This document shows, in pieces, positions 56,701-64,000 of a stretch of DNA of 64,000 nucleotides. A program made the position numbers and the translations under genes. The notes beneath the pieces are model-generated. The model had not been told where the DNA came from. It made no database searches and was given only the letters and a program-made list of their open reading frames with translations. This DNA is from an uncultured Cohaesibacter sp. (lineage in GTDB: Bacteria > Pseudomonadota > Alphaproteobacteria > Rhizobiales > Cohaesibacteraceae). Each line of letters opens with the position of its first letter. Position 1 is the stretch's first letter. The stretch lies in NCBI RefSeq assembly GCF_963664735.1, contig NZ_OY761553.1, positions 3,956,001 through 4,020,000 on the forward strand, given 5' to 3'.

Positions 56701-57990
56701 TCACATCATGCCCAGAAGCTTAGGCAAGCCAATTACCAGCGGCGGGAAAAATGAAATCAGGAAGATGACCAGGAATTCCGCACCAAGGAACGGAAGGATA
56801 GCTCTGGAAATCTTCTGCAGTGGTACACCGGACACGCCGGATGCAACGAAGAGCACAAGGCCCATTGGCGGGGTCGCCAGACCAACCGAAAGATTGACCA
56901 CCATGACGACGCCAAAATGTACAGGATCGATGCCGACATTGATCATGATCGGGGCCAGAATTGGTGCAAAAATCAAAATTGCGGGGCCTGCATCCAGGAA
57001 CATGCCAACGACGAACAGGAAGCAGTTCATGACAAAGAACAGCAAGTAAGGATTGCGGGTGACCGAATAGAAGAAGTCATTTACTTCCTTGGAAATGCCC
57101 GACAGGCTGATCGCTGCGGCGAACCCACTTGCTGCAGCCACGATGATCAGGATGGCACCAGCATTGACCCCAATGCGGATAAACATCGGGAAAACATCTT
57201 TGAGTTTCAGGATGCGCATGATCATGACTGACAGAATGAAAGCATAGAGCACGGCAACTGCAGCAGCTTCGGTGGGGGTAAAGATGCCGCCATAGATACC
57301 ACCAAGAATGATGACCGGGGTTAGCAAAGGAAGGATAGCAGCTTTGAAGGCGCGACTTCTCTCCTCTTTTGTGGCCCGTTCAAACTGCTCGACCTGCGGA
57401 TATTTCTTGATCTGCCAACGATTGACAATCATAAGGGCGACACACATCAGCAGACCCGGCACAATCCCTGCGATGAACATCGCTGCGACGGATGTATTCA
57501 TTGCGAAAGCGTAGATCAGCATAATGCCGCTCGGTGGAATGATTGTTCCCAGAACCGTGGCTGCTGCGGTAATCGCTGCAGCATAGGTGCGGTCATACTT
57601 GTAGCGCTCCATTTCCGGGATCATCATGTTGCCGATAGCTGACGTGGCAGCAACCGCAGACCCTGTCAAAGCACCGAAAAGGGTGGCTGCAATGATCACC
57701 ACATGCCCCAATCCGCCGCGCATATGCTGCACCTTGGTCTGGGAGAAGGCGATGATACGGTTGGTGATGCCGCCGTTGACCATGAATTCACCGGCGAGCA
57801 TAAAGAATGGCAATGCAAGCAACAGAAAAACATCTAGCCCGGTATAAAGCCGCTGGTAGAGCAGATTCATGAAAAGAATCTTGTCAGCCTGGAACAGGGC
57901 GATCGCAGGAGACAAACCCAACGCAAACAGAACGGGCAAGCCTACAAACAGTAAAATGAGAAAATATATGGCAAAGACTGGAGAGACCAT
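56701..57990 (-). CDS. TRAP transporter large permease subunit (DctM type)
   Basis: The 429-residue protein has the DctM layout of about twelve membrane segments with landmarks GALTGSAVAATSAIGNMMIPEM split over one loop, IPPSGIMLIYA and TEAAAVAVLYA. It forms the Na+-driven translocation path together with the small subunit encoded 27 bases upstream. It is in the operon isomerase - dctQ - dctM - dctP - yihQ. Confidence 0.92.
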   Translation of the reverse strand: MVSPVFAIYFLILLFVGLPVLFALGLSPAIALFQADKILFMNLLYQRLYTGLDVFLLLALPFFMLAGEFMVNGGITNRIIAFSQTKVQHMRGGLGHVVIIAATLFGALTGSAVAATSAIGNMMIPEMERYKYDRTYAAAITAAATVLGTIIPPSGIMLIYAFAMNTSVAAMFIAGIVPGLLMCVALMIVNRWQIKKYPQVEQFERATKEERSRAFKAAILPLLTPVIILGGIYGGIFTPTEAAAVAVLYAFILSVMIMRILKLKDVFPMFIRIGVNAGAILIIVAAASGFAAAISLSGISKEVNDFFYSVTRNPYLLFFVMNCFLFVVGMFLDAGPAILIFAPILAPIMINVGIDPVHFGVVMVVNLSVGLATPPMGLVLFVASGVSGVPLQKISRAILPFLGAEFLVIFLISFFPPLVIGLPKLLGMM

Positions 57991-58017
57991 AACAGATTTC
58001 CTTTTATATCCTTCACC

Positions 58018-58545
58018 TTATTCAGGTTTCAGCGCTTCTTCGGCAGGGTTGTAATGAATGAGCATGCGCAGCTCGGAGATGATCTTCTGCAATGCGGAAA
58101 GCAGAGTTATGGTCATCATCAAAGGGGGAGCTATGTAGATCACGTTCATCTTGATCGGCAGACTGTCGGCTGAGCTTGTGCCGCGCAGGAAGAAGTCATA
58201 ACCAAACTTGATCCAGACCAGAAAGGTGAGGATGGCAAGAATGTGGATTACGATCATTACCAGATGGCGAATCCGCGTGCCATGCAATGCATCCAGCATA
58301 AATGTCATGGCAATGTTCTTGTCCTGAAGATAGATGAGGGGCAGGCACAAATAGGTCATGTAAATCATGAGGAAGCGCGATGCTTCGTCTGTCCAGCTCA
58401 AAGGCATATTCAGAATATAGCGAAACAGAACCTGAACAAGAACGATCACGGTCATGACCACCAGCATAACGCCGCCAACCCAGCTGCCGACCTTGCCTAA
58501 AGGTGCATTTATGGCGTTGAGGCCTTTTTCTATTACTGCCAACAT
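58018..58545 (-). CDS. TRAP transporter small permease subunit (DctQ type)
   Basis: The 175-residue protein has four membrane segments and the DctQ motif LSWTDEASRFLMIYMTYL near residue 50. It pairs with the DctM subunit. The start at 58545 gives the usual short N-terminus; an in-frame start at 58596 adds 17 residues not normal for the family. 72 bases separate it from the isomerase gene upstream. Confidence 0.9.
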   Translation of the reverse strand: MLAVIEKGLNAINAPLGKVGSWVGGVMLVVMTVIVLVQVLFRYILNMPLSWTDEASRFLMIYMTYLCLPLIYLQDKNIAMTFMLDALHGTRIRHLVMIVIHILAILTFLVWIKFGYDFFLRGTSSADSLPIKMNVIYIAPPLMMTITLLSALQKIISELRMLIHYNPAEEALKPE

Positions 58546-58617
58546 TATTTTAATCCCGTTTGAAATAAGCCCGATTTCATGGGCACTTGGCGGCAAATCG
58601 CCAAGTGCGTTGGCTCA

Positions 58618-59964
58618 TCAGGTCAACTCGACCACTTCGATGCCGAGGCGCTTGGCTATTGCGCGAAGAACGGGGCGGTGTTCGCCGTAGGTCAACGCAG
58701 TGTGGTGCTCCAAACCTTCCGTGATCATGCGATCAAGAAATTGGGCGACCGGAATGTCAGGCTTTGCCGTGCCCGCCGTGCCAGAGAAGGCGAGCGGGGC
58801 CTTGATCATTTCAGCTCCGGCCAAGACAAGGCGCAGTTTTTCATGGCCTTGAGAGAAGCGGGCGATCGTGATCCTGCCCGGTTTCAGTGCAAATTCCGAC
58901 AGCAGAGGCAGTTTCCGGTTGGAATGAATCGTGCCTTGTATCGGCTGGTCACGGTCTGCCATATCAATCGGAGCTTGACCGCAATGCCAGAAGACAACTG
59001 TGTTGTCTTCAAGATTGACATCAACCATATCTGTATTGAAGACGCTGCCACCGGATGCATTTTGCAAAATGACCGAGGTCATGACGCCGAGCATATCGGC
59101 CTCACAGCCCCCCGGGGTGTGATCTTCGTTCAGCAGTGCAAGAGCGCCACAGGCTGCGCAGCCATATTCGGTGAAGAAGTCGGGCCAGCACCGGACTGCG
59201 ATGCCTTTGTAGCCTTTTTCGTCAGCATCCTTGCGCAGCTTTGAATAGACCTTCAGGGTTTTGCGCGTTGCATCCTGATCCAGTTCGGCAAGGTTCGGGA
59301 AATCCTTGGCTCTGCGTTCATAGGGAGCATCTGCGACGTCGTCTGGCAGTGCCTTGACCTCGTTGATGAAATCCAGAATTGGAGTCTGGTCAACTTCAAC
59401 TCCGAACTTCTCCTTGAGCTGCTCTGCCTTGAAGTTGCAAGCATCGAAGCCATCGGGATGATGGCCGACGAGTTTCATTTTGGCACCCTTGAGGTCGTTG
59501 ACAACGGCGCCAGCGCGCGCAAGGCACATCAATTGCTCTTGAGCTGCGGTGCTTTGTGGGTGATCATGGATATATTCTATGCTCAGATTGTTGCGGCTGA
59601 GCGCGTGGCTTGCCAGATTAACCCCGCAAAATGAGTTCAGGCGCAAACGGCCCCCGGTTCTTTCCTCAGGAAATGACCAGAGAACCAGTGGCGCATCGAT
59701 CGCTTTTCCCAGTTCAACGGTCATGGTCGCATCGGTAAAGGTAACTTGAAGCAACAACAACATGTCGAGCTTTTGCTTTTTGAGCGATGGCAATACAGCT
59801 AATACAGCGTCGGCATCAAACAGAAGCTCTGGCTTCCCTATCAATTCAATGTCAAGTTTCTCCAGGCTTTTCCATGCCTTGGACAAAATTTCTTCTGCAT
59901 AGGGAACGTCAAAAGTCGGCCTGCCGAGCGCAACGACACCGACGCATGGTCTTTTTACGGGCAT
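58618..59964 (-). CDS. L-fucose/L-arabinose isomerase-family protein, candidate sulfoquinovose isomerase
   Basis: The 448-residue protein has the FucI/AraA-type fold: an N-terminal VGVVALGRPTFDVPYAEE, a middle LLLLQVTFTDATM, CWPDFFTEYGCAACG and a C-terminal GGSVFNTDMVDV and FWHCGQAP, with the Cys/His/Glu/Asp residues expected around a metal site. Family members interconvert aldoses and ketoses. The cluster has no YihS-type (AGE-fold) isomerase, so this enzyme is the candidate for sulfoquinovose to sulfofructose conversion (inference). It heads the five-gene operon and has a very strong GGAGG site. The start at 59964 is clear. Confidence 0.82.
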   Translation of the reverse strand: MPVKRPCVGVVALGRPTFDVPYAEEILSKAWKSLEKLDIELIGKPELLFDADAVLAVLPSLKKQKLDMLLLLQVTFTDATMTVELGKAIDAPLVLWSFPEERTGGRLRLNSFCGVNLASHALSRNNLSIEYIHDHPQSTAAQEQLMCLARAGAVVNDLKGAKMKLVGHHPDGFDACNFKAEQLKEKFGVEVDQTPILDFINEVKALPDDVADAPYERRAKDFPNLAELDQDATRKTLKVYSKLRKDADEKGYKGIAVRCWPDFFTEYGCAACGALALLNEDHTPGGCEADMLGVMTSVILQNASGGSVFNTDMVDVNLEDNTVVFWHCGQAPIDMADRDQPIQGTIHSNRKLPLLSEFALKPGRITIARFSQGHEKLRLVLAGAEMIKAPLAFSGTAGTAKPDIPVAQFLDRMITEGLEHHTALTYGEHRPVLRAIAKRLGIEVVELT

Positions 59965-60376
59965 CTTATTCCTCCACAATCCTGTCACCGCTGCTGCCTG
60001 GTTGATTGGTCCAAACCAATTCAGGCCGATATCTCCCATATCGTGGATGACAGAAATTTCGTTACCGATCACAATAAGTCGATAAACGCTCAGCTACTAT
60101 AAGTAAAAGCACGCAATAATGATCATTTCACACAAAAAAGATCAATTTCGCAATCAAAAATGTTTGTTATTTTACATTTTTGCTCAGGCGGCGCCCTGCG
60201 TCGTGAAATGGAGAAGGATTTGATCAGTCTACTTTTGAACGTCAATGGGTAAAACTAGACATTCTGCGATTAATGATCTTGGGAGAGCTATTTGCAATCT
60301 TTACGACGTGCTGGCTCTGGTTTGTTGGGGGAGGGATGGCGGTGCTTAAATATTTTCTAACAGAAGCTCGCTAAGA
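59965..60376. promoter_or_regulatory. Control region of the isomerase/TRAP/sulfoquinovosidase operon
   Basis: About 410 bases between divergent genes. It has looser forms of the cluster motif: CCGATCACAA at 60065-60074, AATGATCATTTC at 60118-60129 and AGATCAATTTCG at 60139-60150, in a very AT-rich stretch. They may be regulator sites. The promoter of the rightward polymerase-like gene must also lie here. No gene was recognised. Confidence 0.45.
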
Positions 60377-61984
60377 TTGGGCAAGATTTTCAAAAGCCAA
60401 CGTCAAGTGCCGCGGACAGAAAAACAGGAGGCGGATATTCGCTTAATTGCTGCGCCCTTTTCCTTTTTGCCGTCCGCGCTGTCAGACCGAGCGCCTGCTG
60501 ATCCGCATGTGCGCGAAGATACGGCTTTGGGCGCGTTCGAGCATTTGCTTGTCTATATTCTCTGCATTGCGCTCACTGTCATTCCGATCCTGTTTCATTT
60601 TGTCAGTCCGGTGCTTGCTCTTGGGAGCCAATTGGTTCTTGCGACTGGTGTTGTGTTGTTCTTTACGCCATACGCGCCACTTGTCGTGGTCTTTTCTGTG
60701 CTGTTTCAGAATTTGTTTGTCTCGGTCTTTTCCGGATTCTTGATCACGAAAGAAGACTATAACTTTGTTCGCGGGTATAATTTTTTCACAACAGTTGTGT
60801 TTTGGCTTTGGCTGTTTGGGCATTATGCGCTGAATTGGCGTTCGTTTTCGCGCTCGGTTAACAAGATCATGCTGGTCTGCCTTTTTGGTTTTGGCCTCAT
60901 CGGTCTGTATTTCCTTTATGGAATGGCCAAGAGCCCGGCTGGTGCCATCGTCTATTTGCGCAATATCATTATGCCTCTTCTGGTGTTCCAGATTTTCTTT
61001 CTGGCAACATTGAAGCGGCAGATTCCTATCGTTCCCTTTTTCACGATTCTGACGGTGATTGTGATCATAATGGGATATATAGAGATGTCCGATCGCAAGC
61101 TCTGGCTCGATTTGACCAATGGATGGACACTTTGGGAATTGTCCAACCGCGCTTCTATGCTCAATTTGGTGGCGGACAAATCTGCGCAGACTTCAGGGCA
61201 ATATATCACTGGCATTCTGGATCTCATGAAGGTCCAGTTCCTCAATACGCCGTTGCTTGGTGATTTTCGTTTCATTATTCTCAGAATGAATGGCCCGAAT
61301 GGGCACCCGATAAGCTATTCCTACCTGCTGATGTTTCTCTGCATTTTGATGGTCACCAACAAACGCTGGTATTTGGCTTTGTTGATGGTTCCTCTTTTGC
61401 TGATGGCCAGTGCCAAGGGATCCCTGATTATGGGCTTTCTGGCCTTCTGTGCATTGATTGGCCGAAAGCTGTTTGGCGCGATGTTTGGTTTGGGAGCGCT
61501 GGTGTTTGTTCTGCTGGCCTATATTGTGTTGGGTATTGTCACCGGCCTCAAGATTGGCGATTTTCATGTGCTTGGCTTCATGGGAGGCGTTTATAATTTT
61601 CTGGGAAATCCTCTGGGAGATGGGCTCGGAGCCGCAGGCAACATGCTTACCAATTTTACCAAGCTCGATTGGTCCGCCTATCAGCATGCGGGGCGAACAC
61701 CGGTTGCCATGGAAAGTGCGGTTGGTGTGCTGCTTCAACAAATGGGCGTTGCGTCCTTCGGTTTGTTGTTTGTCTATTTCTGGATCGCCATTCAAACTTA
61801 TAAGGTGTCTTTCACCAGCCGCGTGAATTTGCATTCAATAGCGTGCTTCATCACGATGATTGTCGTGGTGAATGGCATCTTTCAGGAAGAAGCCATTTTT
61901 TCACCTCTAGCGTTGGCTTTAATTCTGGGATTGAATGGTTGTATTCTTGGAAGAGCAAATCTCGTCGGTAAAAAGTATATTTAA
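60377..61984 (+). CDS. O-antigen polymerase/ligase-like membrane protein
   Basis: The 535-residue protein has a polar N-terminal ~55 residues and about eleven membrane segments, with a large periplasmic-type loop between ~230 and 310 (TNGWTLWELSNRASM; LGDFRFIILRMNGPNGHPISYS). This layout is that of Wzy/WaaL-type O-antigen polymerase or ligase proteins, which join polysaccharide units at the periplasmic face. The TTG start is not well supported, and no sugar-transferase genes stand beside it. Other polytopic families are possible. Confidence 0.6.
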   Translation: MGKIFKSQRQVPRTEKQEADIRLIAAPFSFLPSALSDRAPADPHVREDTALGAFEHLLVYILCIALTVIPILFHFVSPVLALGSQLVLATGVVLFFTPYAPLVVVFSVLFQNLFVSVFSGFLITKEDYNFVRGYNFFTTVVFWLWLFGHYALNWRSFSRSVNKIMLVCLFGFGLIGLYFLYGMAKSPAGAIVYLRNIIMPLLVFQIFFLATLKRQIPIVPFFTILTVIVIIMGYIEMSDRKLWLDLTNGWTLWELSNRASMLNLVADKSAQTSGQYITGILDLMKVQFLNTPLLGDFRFIILRMNGPNGHPISYSYLLMFLCILMVTNKRWYLALLMVPLLLMASAKGSLIMGFLAFCALIGRKLFGAMFGLGALVFVLLAYIVLGIVTGLKIGDFHVLGFMGGVYNFLGNPLGDGLGAAGNMLTNFTKLDWSAYQHAGRTPVAMESAVGVLLQQMGVASFGLLFVYFWIAIQTYKVSFTSRVNLHSIACFITMIVVVNGIFQEEAIFSPLALALILGLNGCILGRANLVGKKYI

Positions 61985-62136
61985 GACCTGTAAACTTGCA
62001 TAGTTGTTTAGATTAAATCGGCTTTTTATCTTCCACTTTTGTGTTTTACATTTTAAGCTTTTGTATAAATGCGTTTATTATATTTTTTAACTTATGGATG
62101 TCGTAATGATCCTGATTAATTCATCGGGGAATCGAC

Positions 62137-64000
62137 ATGTTGACCATTTTTAAGAATCTTACGCTGTCAATTCGTATCGCTATTCTTGCCATTATTCCGC
62201 TTTGTGCAGTTATAGCGGTTGGGATAACCGATCTTATAAAAGAGAATAACAGGGCAAATGTCGCGCAAGCGGTTTCCGAGGTGGTGGCCTTGGCTCCTGT
62301 CGTTTCCGGGTTGGTGCATGAGCTGCAAAAAGAGCGTGGGACATCTGCCGGATTTATCGGATCCAAGGGAGCCAAATTTGCTGATGCTATCGGCGGCAGG
62401 CGCGCCGATACAGATCTGGCTCTGAGTTTGTTTAGCTCCAAGATTCCCGAAGCGACAGGTCATCTGGATTTTCCCGGTTTCAAGGAGCCTTTCGAGAAGG
62501 CGCGATCAGAGCTTGCCAAGCTGCAAGAGGTGCGCAGCAAGGTTGATGACTTCTCCATGAAAGTGCCGCAGATGGCGGCCTATTATACGCCTTTGATTGC
62601 CGAGTTGCTTAATACGGTCGAGAGTGTTGCGCTTCTTAGTAATGATGGACGCGTGGTTCGTCAGATGGTCGCCTATATTGCCTTTCTTCAGGCAAAGGAA
62701 CGTGCGGGCATCGAGAGAGCCATGGGGGCAAACGGCTTTGGTGCAGGAAAGTTCATCGAGCCTGTTTATCGCAACTTTGTCGGACTGGAGGCGATGCAGC
62801 GGTCTTTTATGTCTTTGTTTAACCGGTTCGGGCAAGATCAGGCAAAGAAAGAGTGGCTTGAATTGCTTGACGGCAAAGAGCAAAAGGTTGTCGAGCAAAT
62901 GCGGGCTGTGGCCAATCTTTCCCCATTCGGAGCTGACCTCTACGATATTAGTGGTCCGCAATGGTTCGAAGCAAGTACGCGTCGTATTGATCGTATGAAA
63001 ACCATTGAAGATGGTATTGCGGCAGAAATTGTTTCCTTTGCTTCCGGAGTGGCTGCTTCTGCAAAGCGTGACTTTTGGTATATCTTCGGTTCTCTGGTGG
63101 CGTTGACCATCCTTGTTATCGGTTTGTCCGTCATGGTTGCCCGCTCGATCACCAAGCCGCTTTATTGGCTCTCAAAGAATATGGCTCATTTGGCGCAAAA
63201 TGACATCAATGTAGACATCCTGGGGCTTGATCGAAGAGACGAAATAGGGACTATGGCTCGGTCGGTCGCAATTTTCAGGGATAATGCGGTTGAACGGCAA
63301 CGGCTGGAGAAAAATCAGCAGGCAGAGCGCGTACGCGAGCGTACCAGACAACATGAGTTGGAAGCGCTTGTGGGCAAATTCAGGGGGGTCATAGACCAGA
63401 CCCTGAAATCTGTCGATGATCAGGCTGTTGCCATGAAAGGCTCCGCCAAGACACTGTCCGGCGTTGCTAACCATGCCTCCAATGAGGCAAATATGGCCGA
63501 ACAGGCGTCCGGCGCGGCTTCGGATAATGTGCAATCCATTGCCGGAGCGACTGATAGCATGGTCATGTCGGTTCGTGATGTCGCCGAGCGGGCGCTCAAT
63601 GCCAATGACATGGTGAACAAGGCGACAGAAATTGCGTCTGCCACAAATCGCGAGGTGGGGTCGCTAGCCGAGGCGGTGGATCGGATCGGAACCGTTGTTG
63701 GTCTTATCAGGGATATCGCCGATCAAACCAATCTTCTTGCCTTGAACGCAACGATCGAAGCTGCTCGGGCCGGAGAGATGGGCAAGGGCTTTGCCGTGGT
63801 GGCCGCCGAAGTCAAGGAATTGGCTAGTCAGACATCAAAAGCAACGGAAGAAATTGGCAATCAAATTGGCAGCGTGCAGGAGCTGACGGCAAATGCAGTG
63901 CAATCGATCGCGCGCATTACTGATACCGTCGGTGAAATCAGTGCAATAACAGTCTCTATTACAGATGCTGTTGATGAGCAGGAAACGTCAACGCATAGAA
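62137..64000 (+). CDS. Methyl-accepting chemotaxis protein with NIT-type sensor domain (3' end beyond window)
   Basis: From ATG 62137, with GGGGA six bases ahead, 621 codons stay open to the edge. A membrane segment (~10-30) is followed by a long periplasmic helical region with [13 protein letters not shown] (~60), which is typical of the nitrate/nitrite-sensing NIT domain. A second membrane segment (~310-330), a HAMP domain (RSITKPL onward) and the start of an MCP signalling domain ([24 protein letters not shown], in two parts near ~545) come next. The ligand may be nitrate or nitrite, but NIT ligand specificity varies. Confidence 0.92.
   Translation, partial: MLTIFKNLTLSIRIAILAIIPLCAVIAVGITDLIKENNRANVAQAVSEVVALAPVVSGLVHELQKERGTSAGFIGSKGAKFADAIGGRRADTDLALSLFSSKIPEATGHLDFPGFKEPFEKARSELAKLQEVRSKVDDFSMKVPQMAAYYTPLIAELLNTVESVALLSNDGRVVRQMVAYIAFLQAKERAGIERAMGANGFGAGKFIEPVYRNFVGLEAMQRSFMSLFNRFGQDQAKKEWLELLDGKEQKVVEQMRAVANLSPFGADLYDISGPQWFEASTRRIDRMKTIEDGIAAEIVSFASGVAASAKRDFWYIFGSLVALTILVIGLSVMVARSITKPLYWLSKNMAHLAQNDINVDILGLDRRDEIGTMARSVAIFRDNAVERQRLEKNQQAERVRERTRQHELEALVGKFRGVIDQTLKSVDDQAVAMKGSAKTLSGVANHASNEANMAEQASGAASDNVQSIAGATDSMVMSVRDVAERALNANDMVNKATEIASATNREVGSLAEAVDRIGTVVGLIRDIADQTNLLALNATIEAARAGEMGKGFAVVAAEVKELASQTSKATEEIGNQIGSVQELTANAVQSIARITDTVGEISAITVSITDAVDEQETSTHR

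Overview
The window looks like chromosomal DNA of an alphaproteobacterium of the Hyphomicrobiales (Rhizobiales). The evidence is the gene order xerD - small membrane protein - aroK - aroB - CorC-like - bolA/J-domain - cobS - cobT - rpmB - DUF3108, the aerobic cobaltochelatase genes cobST, a CarD-family regulator, and a TRAP and BCCT transporter complement. A marine lineage such as Cohaesibacter would fit, but this is inference and no 16S gene is present. No phage, insertion sequence, plasmid or CRISPR signal was seen.

Layout. 1-4.3 kb: the start of a NuoF/GltD-type flavoprotein (running off the left edge) and an NMT1/SsuA-type ABC transporter. 4.3-18.2 kb: mostly housekeeping and envelope genes: M20 amidohydrolase, D,D-carboxypeptidase, TusA-like protein, GNAT-like protein, CAP lipoprotein, large MscS channel, PPK2, ZnuA with a Zur-box-like site, L,D-transpeptidase, accA and xerD. 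18.2-36.5 kb: a 46-residue membrane protein, aroK, aroB, CorC-like, bolA, J-domain protein, cobST, a phytase-like esterase, a queuosine-precursor transporter, rpmB, a DUF3108 protein, a SUV3-like RNA helicase, an S4 RNA-binding protein, fdxA and carD. 36.5-41 kb: M48 protease, SNase-like protein, tRNA-Arg(CCT) and an unassigned permease. 41-45.3 kb: a CstA/BtsT transporter with a BtsS/BtsR-like two-component system, a probable pyruvate-sensing and uptake module. 60.4-64 kb: an O-antigen-polymerase-like membrane protein and a NIT-domain chemoreceptor cut by the right edge.

The most distinctive region is 45.5-60 kb, read here as a complete sulfoquinovose (SQ) catabolic island. It encodes a sulfoquinovosidase (YihQ type, with the sulfonate-binding Arg/Trp/Tyr and both catalytic Asp residues), an aldose epimerase, a FucI/AraA-like sugar isomerase, sulfofructose kinase (YihV type), a class II metal aldolase, sulfolactaldehyde reductase (YihU type) and a CsqR/YihW-like DeoR regulator. 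Transport would be by a TRAP system for uptake, a TauE/SafE permease for export and a BCCT transporter. The proposed flow is SQ-glycoside to SQ to sulfofructose to sulfofructose-1-phosphate to DHAP plus sulfolactaldehyde, then reduction to dihydroxypropanesulfonate and export.

Compared with the E. coli yih cluster, the isomerase (YihS), the class I aldolase (YihT) and the MFS transporters (YihO/YihP) are all replaced by unrelated families, while kinase, reductase, glycosidase and regulator are retained. A short motif, ACGATCAAA, occurs twice in the kinase/reductase divergent promoter region and once before the aldolase, with looser versions before the isomerase operon. It is a candidate operator for the regulator. 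Gene starts were moved from the longest possible start where a ribosome binding site, signal peptide or family alignment argued for it.
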